NCBI RefSeq assembly: GCF_000172075.1
Contig: NZ_ABIC01000006.1
Coordinates: 62,001 to 126,000 of the forward strand
Origin: Shewanella benthica KT99
GTDB taxonomy: Bacteria; Pseudomonadota; Gammaproteobacteria; Enterobacterales; Shewanellaceae
Reading direction: 5' to 3'
DNA length: 64,000 nucleotides
Below are positions 1 to 8,302 of this stretch, one piece after another. The notes beneath the pieces were generated by a model that saw only the letters and a list, made by a program, of their open reading frames with translations, ran no database searches and was not told where the DNA came from. The translations under genes were made by a program, and so were the position numbers. The number at the start of each line of letters is the position of its first letter. Position 1 is the first letter of the stretch.

Positions 1-2
1 AG

Positions 3-446
3 TGTGAAATCGGTGACTACTTAGGCACTAAGGGTCACGAATTCGGAGCCACAACTGGTCGTAAGCGTCGTCCAGGTTGGTTAGACATAGTTGCCATGAA
101 GCGTGCGGTACAGATCAACAGCGTAAGCGGTTTCTGTCTGACTAAGCTAGATGTGCTAGATGGTCTGAAAGAAGTGAAGATTTGTGTGGGCTATCAGTAT
201 CCAGATGGAACTGTCGCGACTGTGACTCCACTCGCGGCTGAAGGCTACGAGAAGGTCACACCTGTACTGGAAACTATGCCAGGCTGGAGTGAGACCACTT
301 TCGGTGCGACTTCTTTAGAGCAATTGCCGCAAGCGGCATTGAACTACATTAAGCGTCTCGAAGACTTGTTAGAAACGCCAATTGATATTATCTCTACGGG
401 TCCCGATAGAAACGAGACCATGATTCTGGTGAATCCGTTTAGTTAA
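3..446 (+). CDS. purA: adenylosuccinate synthetase, C-terminal part (5' end outside window)
   Basis: The frame is open from base 3 and ends at 446, giving about 147 codons of the C-terminus. PurA joins IMP and aspartate using GTP, the first committed step of AMP synthesis in the cytoplasm. The visible part carries the family C-terminal signature: [10 protein letters not shown], then the [18 protein letters not shown] block that helps bind IMP and GTP. The stop is followed at once by a strong terminator. In Shewanella and Vibrio purA directly precedes motX and rnr, as here. The start lies off the window. Confidence 0.97.
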   Translation, partial: CEIGDYLGTKGHEFGATTGRKRRPGWLDIVAMKRAVQINSVSGFCLTKLDVLDGLKEVKICVGYQYPDGTVATVTPLAAEGYEKVTPVLETMPGWSETTFGATSLEQLPQAALNYIKRLEDLLETPIDIISTGPDRNETMILVNPFS

Positions 447-450
447 TAGT

Positions 451-478
451 AAGGGGCCGCATATCGCGGCCTTTTTAT
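451..478 (+). terminator. rho-independent terminator after purA
   Basis: GGCCGC (455-460) pairs with GCGGCC (466-471) around a 5-nt loop. The A/G bases before the stem pair with the following T run, and TTTTT follows. It sits 5 bases past the purA stop. Confidence 0.85.
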
Positions 479-675
479 TGGTGTTGATACGGGCAAGGCA
501 GTGCTCAAGAAATGCGTGATACTGCCGATGACCTATTATGTACCCAATAGGCGAGTATTGATGAGACAAGCTATTCACCGCTAATCGAGTGTCTTGTCTG
601 ATCACTACTTATGTTTATGAATTTTTCGCGAGAGAGCTCATGCTAGGAGAAGTGCTAAAATTTTCATCGAAAATC

Positions 676-1296
676 ATGTCGCGTTATCTGTTGTTATCGA
701 TAGTAGCGCTGATACCGGCTTTGAGCTGGGCCGAGACTCGAGCCGTGGATATCTATAGTCAGGAGCAGTTAATTGAACTGATCAGGACTAAACAATATCT
801 TACGCGAGTCACGGAGGATGATTGTCAGTTAGTCCAGGATATTGAGGCGAGAGCCGAGGTGCTTGAACAGCCCCTGTATCAATATCTTTGGGCCGAGATG
901 CTTAATCATGGTATTTGTGTCAAAGCAAACCCACCGAGAGGGATCTCTTTACTGCGTGACTCTGCCGAGCAGGGGAGCGCGGAAGCTATGCTCAGGATCG
1001 CCGAGTACTATCACGATGGACAATTCGTGATACAAGATCGCGACAGAGCCATTCATTATGTGATGCCCGCAGCGGCCAATGGCGACCTGCCGGCACGTAT
1101 GATGTTAGTCAGACTGTTTGGTGAAGGCTATGGTAGCCCAAGGGATTTCGAGATGGGATATCACTGGCTATATAACGATGTATTTAGTGATGAGGCGACA
1201 AAACATAAAGCCTTAGAATTATTGAAGGTGCTAGAGCAGAAAATGCCGCCCAGTGCAGTTGCCAGGGCAAAACAGGAGCACCTGAGATCCCGATAA
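676..1296 (+). CDS. motX: sodium-driven polar flagellar motor protein MotX (Sel1 repeats)
   Basis: A 206-residue exported protein. With the start at 676 it begins with a signal peptide (MSRYLLLSIVALIPALSWA). The second half holds Sel1-type helical repeats (AEQGSAEAMLRIAEYYHDG; AANGDLPARMMLVRLFGEG). MotX forms, with MotY, the periplasmic T-ring that holds PomAB-type stators at the Na+-driven polar flagellum. The assignment rests on the Sel1 content, the size near 200 residues, and the purA-motX-rnr-rlmB order known from Vibrio and Shewanella. An in-frame ATG at 640 has a GAGAG just upstream and would add 12 residues before the signal peptide, so the start is not settled. Confidence 0.85.
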   Translation: MSRYLLLSIVALIPALSWAETRAVDIYSQEQLIELIRTKQYLTRVTEDDCQLVQDIEARAEVLEQPLYQYLWAEMLNHGICVKANPPRGISLLRDSAEQGSAEAMLRIAEYYHDGQFVIQDRDRAIHYVMPAAANGDLPARMMLVRLFGEGYGSPRDFEMGYHWLYNDVFSDEATKHKALELLKVLEQKMPPSAVARAKQEHLRSR

Positions 1297-1364
1297 ACAG
1301 TACCATTTGTCTATTAGCAATTGGTATGACCCGGAATGTTCCGGTAAAATATTTGAGATATTGA

Positions 1365-3839
1365 ATGATCAAAGATCCGCATTTAAAGCGTGAACAAGAA
1401 AATTATGAAAATCCCATTCCAAGCCGTGAGTTTATTTTAGAATACTTACGATCAGAAAAATCCCCGTTAAACCGTGAACGCATAGCACAGGCGCTTAAAC
1501 TCGAAAGTGAGCAGCAGCTTGAGGCGCTTAGACGTCGTCTGCGAGCCATGGAGCGGGATGGGCAGCTGGTGTTTACCCGAGGGCAGGCCTACGGCCTCCC
1601 CGAGCGTATGGACCTGCTTACCGGTACGATTATCGGTCACAGAGATGGTTTTGGCTTCTTGAAGCTGGCTGAGGGCGGTGACGACCTCTTTATCAATAAC
1701 CGTGACATGATGATGTATTTCCACGGCGACAAGGTGCTGGCGCAGAAAGCCGGAGTCGACCGTAAGGGGCGCCGCGAAGCACGTATCGTACGCCTGGTCG
1801 AACAGAGATCCGCCGTCCTAGTGGGACGTTTCCATTTAGATTCCGGCATGGCTTTCGTCATTGCCGATGACAGGCGTATAGGCCAAGAGATACTCATTGC
1901 CGATGAGGACCGTAATGGTGCTCGTCAGGGTGATGTTGTGGTGCTCGAATTGACCCGTCGCCCGGGCCGTTATGTGAAGGCTGCGGGTAAAGTCACCGAA
2001 GTGTTAGGCAAGCAGCAGGCTCCTGGCATGGAGATCGAGATTGCCCTGCGTAACTACGATCTGCCACATACCTGGTCGAGTCAGATTGAGAAGAAGCTGC
2101 GCGCAATTCCCGATGAAGTGACTGAAGCTGACAAAGAGGGCCGAGCCGATCTACGTCATTTGCCTTTAGTCACCATAGATGGTGAAGATGCCCGTGATTT
2201 CGACGATGCCGTTTATGCCGAAGCCAAGAAGAGCGGTGGCTGGCGTCTTTGGGTGGCGATTGCCGATGTGAGCCATTATGTGCGCACCGAATCTGCATTA
2301 GATAAGGAAGCTCGTGCTCGAGGAAACTCGGTGTACTTCCCATCACAAGTCATCCCTATGCTGCCGGAAAAAATCTCTAATGGCTTATGTTCTTTGATGC
2401 CTGAGGTCGATCGTTTATGTATGGTTGCCGAGATGACTATCTCAGCAGCAGGTAAACTCTCAGGATATAAATTCTATCCGGCCGTGATGCATTCTCATGC
2501 TCGTCTGACCTATACCCAAGTTGCCGATATGCTCGAAGGCGCAGAGGTGAGTGATAAGCTCAAACCTATATTCCCGCATCTGCAGACGTTGCAATCTCTG
2601 TATCTGACTCTGGATGTGACACGTGCACAAAGAGGCGCCATCGCCTTTGAAACTACTGAGACTCAGTTTGTTTTCAATGCCGATCGCAAGATTGACAGCA
2701 TAGTGCCGAGATATCGTAATCAGGCGCATAAGATCATCGAAGAGTGCATGATTTTGGCCAATGTGGCTTCGGCCAAGTTCGTCAAGAAGCACAAGGGCGA
2801 AGTCTTATACCGGGTGCATGAGTCTCCATCCGAGCAGAAGTTGACGAACTTTAAAGACTTCCTCAAGGAACGTGGCCTGACCATGGGCGGCGGGCTTAAG
2901 CCTACACCGACAGATTATCAGGCCTTGATGGAGTCGATCACCGACAGACCCGATGCCGAGCTTATCCAGATCATGTTGCTGCGCTCGATGAAGCAAGCGG
3001 TTTACACGCCGGATAATGAAGGACACTTTGGTTTAGCCTTAGAGGCCTATTCTCACTTTACTTCGCCTATTCGTCGTTACCCTGACTTGATCTTGCATCG
3101 TGTTATTCGCTTCTTGCTGGCGAAAGAACAGGGAGAGGCGAAAGAGAAATGGACGCCTGGTGGTGGTTATCACTATCAGCTAGAAGAGTTAGACCTTCTC
3201 GGTGTCGAGTGTTCGACCACAGAGCGCCGCGCCGATGAGGCGACCCGCGATGTCAGCGATTGGCTCAAATGTGAGTTTATGCAAGATCACGTGGGCGATA
3301 CCTTCGACGCTGTAGTGGCCTCGGTCACTCATTTCGGCATGTTCGTCCGTCTGAATAAACTCTTTATCGATGGCTTAGTGCATATCTCAAGTCTGGGGAG
3401 CGATTACTACCAATATGATAATATGCGTCAGCGTCTGGTGGGTGAATCATCCGGTCAGGTATACCAGATAGGCGACAAGGTCACGGTGAAGGTGGCGAGC
3501 GTCAATCTGGATGACAGACAGATAGACTTGATGATGGCGGGTGAGGAAGGTAAGTCTACACGTCCAAGCCGTGGCAAGAAGCCAATGACTGCCAGAGAGC
3601 GAGTCAATGCCGAGGGTGCTAAGCTAGGCAAAGCAGATAAGAGCGGTAAACCTAAGCGACGCGGTTCTCGTTCAAAAGCGGCGGCGGGTAAAGCTTCTGC
3701 CGATTCAGCTAAAACCAATACGAGCGGTGGAGCTAAAAAGTCCGCTGCTAAAACAAAAACGACGGCTAAGAAGTCGAAGGCTAAAAAGTCTTCAGTAAAA
3801 AAGAGCCCAGCCAAGCGTAAAGCCAAAGAAAGTAAGTAA
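1365..3839 (+). CDS. rnr: ribonuclease R
   Basis: An 824-residue processive 3'-5' exoribonuclease of the RNB family, which degrades structured RNA, tmRNA-tagged messages and rRNA fragments. Domain order: winged helix (about 20-85), two cold-shock OB folds (about 87-240), the RNB catalytic domain with the acidic metal-binding motif [11 protein letters not shown] near residue 274, an S1 domain from about 644, and a basic tail from about 730. The tail is rich in Lys, Ala and Ser with repeated AKK/KKS units. It is followed 15 bases later by rlmB, a pairing common in gammaproteobacteria. RNase R is cold-induced and important for growth in the cold in several species. Confidence 0.97.
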   Translation: MIKDPHLKREQENYENPIPSREFILEYLRSEKSPLNRERIAQALKLESEQQLEALRRRLRAMERDGQLVFTRGQAYGLPERMDLLTGTIIGHRDGFGFLKLAEGGDDLFINNRDMMMYFHGDKVLAQKAGVDRKGRREARIVRLVEQRSAVLVGRFHLDSGMAFVIADDRRIGQEILIADEDRNGARQGDVVVLELTRRPGRYVKAAGKVTEVLGKQQAPGMEIEIALRNYDLPHTWSSQIEKKLRAIPDEVTEADKEGRADLRHLPLVTIDGEDARDFDDAVYAEAKKSGGWRLWVAIADVSHYVRTESALDKEARARGNSVYFPSQVIPMLPEKISNGLCSLMPEVDRLCMVAEMTISAAGKLSGYKFYPAVMHSHARLTYTQVADMLEGAEVSDKLKPIFPHLQTLQSLYLTLDVTRAQRGAIAFETTETQFVFNADRKIDSIVPRYRNQAHKIIEECMILANVASAKFVKKHKGEVLYRVHESPSEQKLTNFKDFLKERGLTMGGGLKPTPTDYQALMESITDRPDAELIQIMLLRSMKQAVYTPDNEGHFGLALEAYSHFTSPIRRYPDLILHRVIRFLLAKEQGEAKEKWTPGGGYHYQLEELDLLGVECSTTERRADEATRDVSDWLKCEFMQDHVGDTFDAVVASVTHFGMFVRLNKLFIDGLVHISSLGSDYYQYDNMRQRLVGESSGQVYQIGDKVTVKVASVNLDDRQIDLMMAGEEGKSTRPSRGKKPMTARERVNAEGAKLGKADKSGKPKRRGSRSKAAAGKASADSAKTNTSGGAKKSAAKTKTTAKKSKAKKSSVKKSPAKRKAKESK

Positions 3840-3854
3840 TAGAGACAGTAATAG

Positions 3855-4610
3855 ATGAAAAAACAAGATATCACCTTTGGTATTCATGCCGTTGAAGCAG
3901 TACTGAAATATAGCCCGGAACGCGTAATCGAACTTTGGGTACTACAGGGCCGTGATGACAAGCGTTTCATGCCGATCCTAGAGAGTGCGGCTGAGTACGG
4001 TATCTCGGTGCAGCATGCAACACGTAAAGTATTGGATGACAAGTCAGACGGGGGTCAACACCAAGGTGTGATAGCCCGAGTCAAGGCGGTCAAACAGCTC
4101 AATGACAAAGACTTAGCGGTCCTGCTTGATAAGATAGAAGTAGAGAAGACAGAGACACCTTTCTTGCTGATCCTCGATGGAGTTACCGATCCGCACAATT
4201 TAGGTGCTTGTCTGCGTAACGCAGATGCCGCCGGTGTTCATGGGGTTATCGTGCCGCGTGATAACTCTGTGGGTCTAACGCCAACGGTGAGTAAGGTCGC
4301 TTGCGGCGCCGCAGAAGTGGTGCCGCTGTTTCAGGTCACTAACCTGGCTCGCACCATGAAAAGCCTGCAAGATAAAGGTATCTGGATTGTCGGCGCCGCC
4401 GGCGAAGCAGAGCAGGATTTGTATAAAGCCGATCTTAAAGGCTCACTGGCGATCGCCATGGGCTCCGAAGACAAGGGCCTGCGCCGTCTAACCCGCGAAA
4501 GCTGTGACTCACTGGTTTCGATACCTATGACCGGCTCAGTATCCAGCCTGAACGTGTCAGTGGCGACTGGAGTCTGTTTGTTTGAGGCTGTACGCCAGAG
4601 ATTAAGCTAA
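3855..4610 (+). CDS. rlmB: 23S rRNA (guanosine-2'-O-)-methyltransferase RlmB
   Basis: A 251-residue SPOUT-class methyltransferase that methylates the 2'-OH of G2251 in the 23S rRNA P-loop. The N-terminal 75 residues match the small SpoU substrate-binding domain. The three SpoU motifs are present: [20 protein letters not shown] (about 110), [11 protein letters not shown] (about 195) and [18 protein letters not shown] (about 220), which form the trefoil-knot SAM site. It is probably co-transcribed with rnr. The usual length for the family is about 245 residues, so it looks complete. Confidence 0.96.
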   Translation: MKKQDITFGIHAVEAVLKYSPERVIELWVLQGRDDKRFMPILESAAEYGISVQHATRKVLDDKSDGGQHQGVIARVKAVKQLNDKDLAVLLDKIEVEKTETPFLLILDGVTDPHNLGACLRNADAAGVHGVIVPRDNSVGLTPTVSKVACGAAEVVPLFQVTNLARTMKSLQDKGIWIVGAAGEAEQDLYKADLKGSLAIAMGSEDKGLRRLTRESCDSLVSIPMTGSVSSLNVSVATGVCLFEAVRQRLS

Positions 4611-4628
4611 GTTTGTGAAAACTTAGCT
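4605..4628 (+). terminator. hairpin overlapping the rlmB stop codon, possible weak terminator
   Basis: AGCTAAGTTT (4605-4614) pairs perfectly with AAACTTAGCT (4619-4628) around a GTGA loop, and the rlmB TAA lies inside the left arm. There is no proper T run after it, so it could act as an RNA-stabilising 3' end rather than a classical terminator. Confidence 0.4.
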
Positions 4629-4639
4629 ATCGTCATTTT

Positions 4640-4837
4640 GGGAGCATGTATCCCATAGTGCATCGAATGCCGTACCTTCATGGTTACTTATCACCTGCCG
4701 TGGGTGCCGTGCATGGATGCACCAATGTCGTGATTACATGGATGTGAATGAACGACCTTATATGCAGATACTTCTGTGACACACTGCTAGTACGTCCTTG
4801 TAAGTTCGGCCGTGACATCCTTGTCACGGACGCATCT
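4640..4837. repeat. dispersed palindromic repeat, left half (split by the IS)
   Basis: This non-coding stretch is built of small hairpins with a shared core: GCATGGATGC (4711-4720), ACATGGATGT (4736-4745), ACGTCCTTGT (4792-4801) and ACATCCTTGT (4815-4824, inside a CGTGACA/TGTCACG stem). The order GCAGATACTTCT, then the hairpins, then GCATCT matches a second copy at 17676-17770. It ends at GCATCT (4832-4837), where the insertion sequence begins. No convincing gene is seen here. Confidence 0.6.
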
Positions 4838-6080
4838 TATGTGGACTCCCCGGTGTCAACAAAAACAGACACTCTTGAAGAAATAAATGCGAACTTATGT
4901 ATGAGCTCTCAATTGAGTAGCGAACTCAGGCTCTATGATATTTACGCGAACCAGTTGATAATTCTACACTGCGAGCTCAAGACTCTTTGATGCGGGCTAC
5001 CTTAACTGGCTGATTTCTAATCTTCGATTGTGCATTTTTGTTGTTTGAACGCTTTTTAAGCTGAAATTAACTCTGCTCTATACTCTGTACCCTGTGTGAG
5101 CATGGCGTAGGCGGTTCTGACCGTCGTCTTGGCTTCTCTTTTGACTGACCGCTGACAATGCGCCAGTTATTAACTGGCTTCTGAGAATGCTATTTTTAAC
5201 GTGTTTTCCTATGGACCCCAGTTTGACCTTTCCACCTGAAGAATACTGAATCGGGGTTAATCCAATACAGGCGGATGCATCTTTTCCTGTGGAAACGACA
5301 CCAATATCAGCGCAACCTAATGCGATATAGAGAGTAATCGCATTGAGAGTACCCACCCCTTCAATTTTTAATAATTTTTGAGCCTCAGGGTGAGTGACGA
5401 GTGATTTTTCCAAACACAGATCATAAGTCGTGATGGATGTTACTACGGATAAATACTGTTGCCAGGCCGCTTCAAGAGCGGCTCGAAACTCAGAAGAAAA
5501 ATCATTTTCAGCGTTTTCTAACGTGGATTCAATCACACCGCGTAAGCCGCCATTTCTGCTTGACACCATAAGGTTAAACTCTGCCAACAACAAGGTGAGC
5601 TGGTTACTCATCGCAGTTTTTTGTTTGATAGCAAGTTCTCGTAATCTCATAATGGATTGAAGTTGTTGCTGCTCGACCGTTTTACCTGTGATGAAATTGA
5701 CCTCGAGTAACAGTGCGGCCTGAACAATCGCTAAAGCATTATTTTTGTCCGCTTTTTGATTTTGCCTGACGGCTGAGACTAACTTAGCAGAAATTAACTT
5801 AGCCTCATGACCAAATGATATTGCTTTTTGTTTCCAATAATTAGACATTCCACACGCTTCGAACACTATGGTTACGGGGGCTAAGTTGGCCAGCCAGTCG
5901 ATAAATTCATTCGGTGTCATTTCAGTATTTGAATGCACCTTATTATTTTTGAAGACACAAACTTGAATTACATTTTTAGCCAGATCAACGCCAACAATAG
6001 TCCCTTTCATTTTAGACTCCGGAATCTCGTGAGAATTGAGATATAACGTAACTGATTAGGAGAGTGGGGAGTCCAATTAT
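4838..6080 (-). mobile_element. decayed IS110-family (IS1111-like) insertion sequence
   Basis: About 1.24 kb. The ten-base sequence TGGACTCCCC at 4842-4851 recurs inverted as GGGGAGTCCA at 6066-6075, so the inverted repeats are perfect and lie 4-5 bases inside the ends, as in the IS1111 group. The flanks reconstruct the dispersed repeat: GCATCT on the left and CTACACTGGG on the right correspond to GCATCTACACCGGGG in the intact copy near 17763-17778, which suggests insertion at a CT dinucleotide. The transposase on the minus strand is damaged, and 236 bases downstream of it inside the element are non-coding. Confidence 0.7.
5078..6010 (-). pseudogene. IS110-family transposase, C-terminally deleted and frameshifted
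   Basis: 310 codons. The N-terminus has the RuvC-like DEDD fold seen in IS110 (GTIVGVDLAKNVIQVCVFK, then an E in VFEACG and the ADKNNA block). The C-terminal Transposase_20 part is present (EGVGTLNAITLYIALG, ACIGLTPIQYSSGGK, GSIGKHVKNSILRSQLITGA). After SAVSQ the reading goes out of phase. Shifted one frame, the DNA reads AKTTVRTAYAMLTQGTEYR, which is the normal end of this family, and the stretch between is shorter than usual. This indicates a deletion plus a frameshift, so the protein is probably inactive. The RuvC-like half looks intact. Confidence 0.8.
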
Positions 6081-6082
6081 CT

Positions 6083-6343
6083 ACACTGGGTTATTCATAT
6101 AGAAATTTGACCTGGCTCTCTGCCTAACTAATATTTAAAACCTTGAAAAAAAAGACAAACTACCGTAAATTCAGCTAGATGCTCTGTACGTTTGTCAAAT
6201 AATAGGTTTGTTAATTGTGCATGCGCACTATGCAGCTATTTACTAGCAAGTTATTGAATAATCATTTGATTTTATTTGTATAAAGCTGTGATGCTTGAAT
6301 GAAATAATACTGTTACTAACAGTGCTCTCTTTGGAATGACTTA
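6083..6343. other. AT-rich region upstream of the HipA-like gene
   Basis: No coding sequence is visible. The first 15 bases continue the interrupted dispersed repeat. The rest is strongly AT-rich and presumably carries the promoter of the kinase/DUF3037 pair; a TATAAA at 6279-6284 is a possible -10, but no well-spaced -35 is clear. Confidence 0.4.
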
Positions 6344-7051
6344 ATGATTGGAATCACCAAGATCATTCGGCAAATGAAACAAGGTCAAACAGGGCCTTTT
6401 TTATGTGAAGCTGATGATGGACACAAATATATTGTAAAAGGTGCAAGAGCGACTCGAACAGGTCTAGTTAAAGAGTGGTTAGTCGGGCATTTATGTCGTG
6501 GTTTTGAACTGCCTATTCCTGACTTTGAACTCGCGTATGTCGATGATGTACTCGTTGAATTTGATTATGAAGATCTTGGCGCAGGTGTATGTTTTGCTTC
6601 TCGGTATATCGATAATATTCAAGATATTACAGTTGCTCAGAGAAATCATATCGATAAACAATTACTCCGTGATCTATTTGTCTTTGATTACTGGGTTAGA
6701 AATGATGATAGAAATTTAACGTCTCTTGGTGGGAACCCCAATTTGTTTATGCACCCTCAAACTAATAGGGTCTATGTGTTGGATCATAATTTATCATTCG
6801 AACGTGACTTTGATTTAGATACTTTTAACCAGTGTCATATCGGGGCAGAAGCTTGGAATGAACAAAGGGATTTACTCGATAAGCAATTTTATGAAGAACG
6901 CTTTATTGCTTCTTTAGCTACACTTAGAGAAGCAATAGAGCAGCTCCCTGATGACTGGCTTGAAGTATTCGATCTCGATAGCATTGAGGCACAAATCAAA
7001 GTAGTATTGCTTCACTACAAACACACTGGTTTTTGGGAGGGCATACAATGA
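6344..7051 (+). CDS. HipA-like kinase domain protein
   Basis: A 235-residue protein resembling the short HipA-like kinases that consist of the kinase core only; HipA itself is about 440 residues and has an extra N-terminal subdomain. Visible kinase features are an ATP-site lysine in KYIVKGA (about 30), the catalytic-loop motif RNDDRNLTSLGGNPNLF (about 119-135) with its Asp and Asn, and a DFG-like metal site VLDHNLSF (about 147). It overlaps the next gene through ATGA, so the two are probably translationally coupled. HipA kinases phosphorylate aminoacyl-tRNA synthetases or related targets; the target here is unknown. It could be half of a toxin-antitoxin or defence module. Confidence 0.75.
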   Translation: MIGITKIIRQMKQGQTGPFLCEADDGHKYIVKGARATRTGLVKEWLVGHLCRGFELPIPDFELAYVDDVLVEFDYEDLGAGVCFASRYIDNIQDITVAQRNHIDKQLLRDLFVFDYWVRNDDRNLTSLGGNPNLFMHPQTNRVYVLDHNLSFERDFDLDTFNQCHIGAEAWNEQRDLLDKQFYEERFIASLATLREAIEQLPDDWLEVFDLDSIEAQIKVVLLHYKHTGFWEGIQ

Positions 7052-7890
7052 GCAATTTATGTAATTACGCAATAATACGTTTTATGCCGTTTGCAGAAAC
7101 AGAAGAGTTTGCAAATGTTGGTATTTTACTATATTCCCCAAAGCAGGGGTTTGTTGATTTCAAACTAGCGCCAATACGATTTGCTAGAGTGACTGACTTT
7201 TTTGATGATCTTGATGGTGCATTGTATAGCAATGCACTTAGAAGCTTTGCTGATGAGTTAGAGCGAGTTCGTGACTTTGGGCGCAAAATGCTTGGTAGAG
7301 AGCAGGTGAACTTCTTCCAAGAGGTTACTCGTTACCGTGAAGGTGTGATGACATTTGGTGAAACGAGCTCAATGTTATGCGATGAGCCAACTATCGCATT
7401 GGAAACGCTTTTTGAGCGTTATATTGGAAGAAGCTTTGCGACTAAAGAGTATCGTGAGCAGCAGATGGTCAAAGTGCTTAGACATGAGCTTAAAACCCAT
7501 GTCGATAATGTTAGGTTTAAACAGCAAAGGTTAGTTGCTGATTATGTGCCAGTTAATATGCCTCTTGTGGCCTGTATTGGCAACATAACTAAGGTGATAA
7601 AACCTATCGCTTTTGATCAAACTAGACCACTTAACCTTATAGAACATGGGGAGCAATGGATTAGCCGAGTTAAGAGGTTAATTCAAGCTAAGACTATTAA
7701 GCCTGAGCACATGATGTTTACAGTTGAAAATCCTATGACAAAAGATAGAAATATCATAAGGGCTTTTAATGAAGTTTCAAATGAAATGCATGATCTTGGG
7801 GTAAATGTTACTCAGTTTGAAGATAAAAAATCTATCTACAGCTTTGCTTCTAACCTTCATGAAAATGAGCCTTTTGAACTCATGAATTAA
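7048..7890 (+). CDS. DUF3037 family protein, partner of the HipA-like kinase
   Basis: 280 residues, starting at the ATG that overlaps the preceding stop (ATGA at 7048-7051) with GGGAGG six to twelve bases upstream. The N-terminus (NYAIIRFMPFAETEEFANVGILLYSP) is the typical DUF3037 opening, where a small alpha/beta domain begins with the pattern Y-a-i-i-r. No signal peptide or membrane segment is seen. The function of DUF3037 is not known. The coupled arrangement with a HipA-like kinase suggests a regulator, antitoxin or substrate of that kinase, which is inference from context only. Confidence 0.75.
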   Translation: MSNLCNYAIIRFMPFAETEEFANVGILLYSPKQGFVDFKLAPIRFARVTDFFDDLDGALYSNALRSFADELERVRDFGRKMLGREQVNFFQEVTRYREGVMTFGETSSMLCDEPTIALETLFERYIGRSFATKEYREQQMVKVLRHELKTHVDNVRFKQQRLVADYVPVNMPLVACIGNITKVIKPIAFDQTRPLNLIEHGEQWISRVKRLIQAKTIKPEHMMFTVENPMTKDRNIIRAFNEVSNEMHDLGVNVTQFEDKKSIYSFASNLHENEPFELMN

Positions 7891-7898
7891 TTATTTTG

Positions 7899-7929
7899 CC
7901 AGTAAATATAGTTATAAATATTTACTGGC
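7899..7929 (+). terminator. hairpin after the DUF3037 gene
   Basis: TGCCAGTAAATA and TATTTACTGGCA form a long stem within 31 bases of the stop codon. The right arm is followed by TCTCTTCCTTATTTCTTCTT, which is pyrimidine-rich though not a pure T run. Confidence 0.6.
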
Positions 7930-7974
7930 ATCTCTTCCTTATTTCTTCTTCCATTTATCCCCTAAAATGTTAAA

Positions 7975-8226
7975 TCAGAAGTAAAACTGATATTTATCAA
8001 ATTCCGCTTTCGTAGCTCGTATGTGTTCACATGAACAGTCAGGTATACGATTACAATGCCAGTCGCTTCCTGAGTGGTGTAGGTCATGGCCAGAAAAATG
8101 AGAGTAATAATAACCAAGACACTCAGGATTGTCAGATGAACGCTCACAAAACTTGTTATCAGACTTTTTTTGGGTAACTATGAGGCTGCCCTGAAATGAC
8201 CCGCTATAAACTTTACCACTTACCAC
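7975..8226 (-). CDS. possible small Cys/His-rich protein, unrecognised
   Basis: A minus-strand frame of 83 codons, with a GTG as the first possible start inside the heptamer repeat. Six cysteines and several histidines cluster in the middle (FCERSSDNPECLGYYYSHF, then HDLHHSGSDWHCN and CSCEH), which would suit metal binding. The composition is unlike random antisense sequence, but there is no clear ribosome-binding site and I do not recognise the family. It may be a fragment of a larger lost gene. Confidence 0.3.
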   Translation of the reverse strand: MVSGKVYSGSFQGSLIVTQKKSDNKFCERSSDNPECLGYYYSHFSGHDLHHSGSDWHCNRIPDCSCEHIRATKAEFDKYQFYF

Positions 8227-8263
8227 TTACCACTTACCACTTACCACTTATAACTTATAACTT
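8214..8263. repeat. heptanucleotide tandem repeat (ACTTACC / ACTTATA)
   Basis: About seven copies of a 7-base unit: ACTTACC repeated, changing to ACTTATA at the end. The core ACTTA is shared with the longer heptamer array at 29992-30072. Confidence 0.85.
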
Positions 8264-8302
8264 TCCCCCTTCCCAGAACCTAGCCTCTCGAACCTAGGGG
8301 TC

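Larger units (their letters stand above)
7891..8302. other. intergenic region with a heptamer tandem repeat
   Basis: Between the DUF3037 gene and the DUF481 gene. It holds an inverted pair just after the DUF3037 stop (GCCAGTAAATA near 7900 and TATTTACTGGC near 7918) that may act as a terminator, a possible small Cys-rich reading frame on the minus strand, and the heptamer repeat at 8214-8263. Confidence 0.55.

Noticed and set aside
3455-3874. 139-codon minus-strand frame opposite the end of rnr
   Set aside because: It mirrors the low-complexity Lys/Ala tail of RNase R and has no independent support.
4748-4990. 80-codon plus-strand reading frame
   Set aside because: It spans the junction between the palindromic repeat and the IS end, has no good ribosome site, and its residues reflect repeat hairpins.
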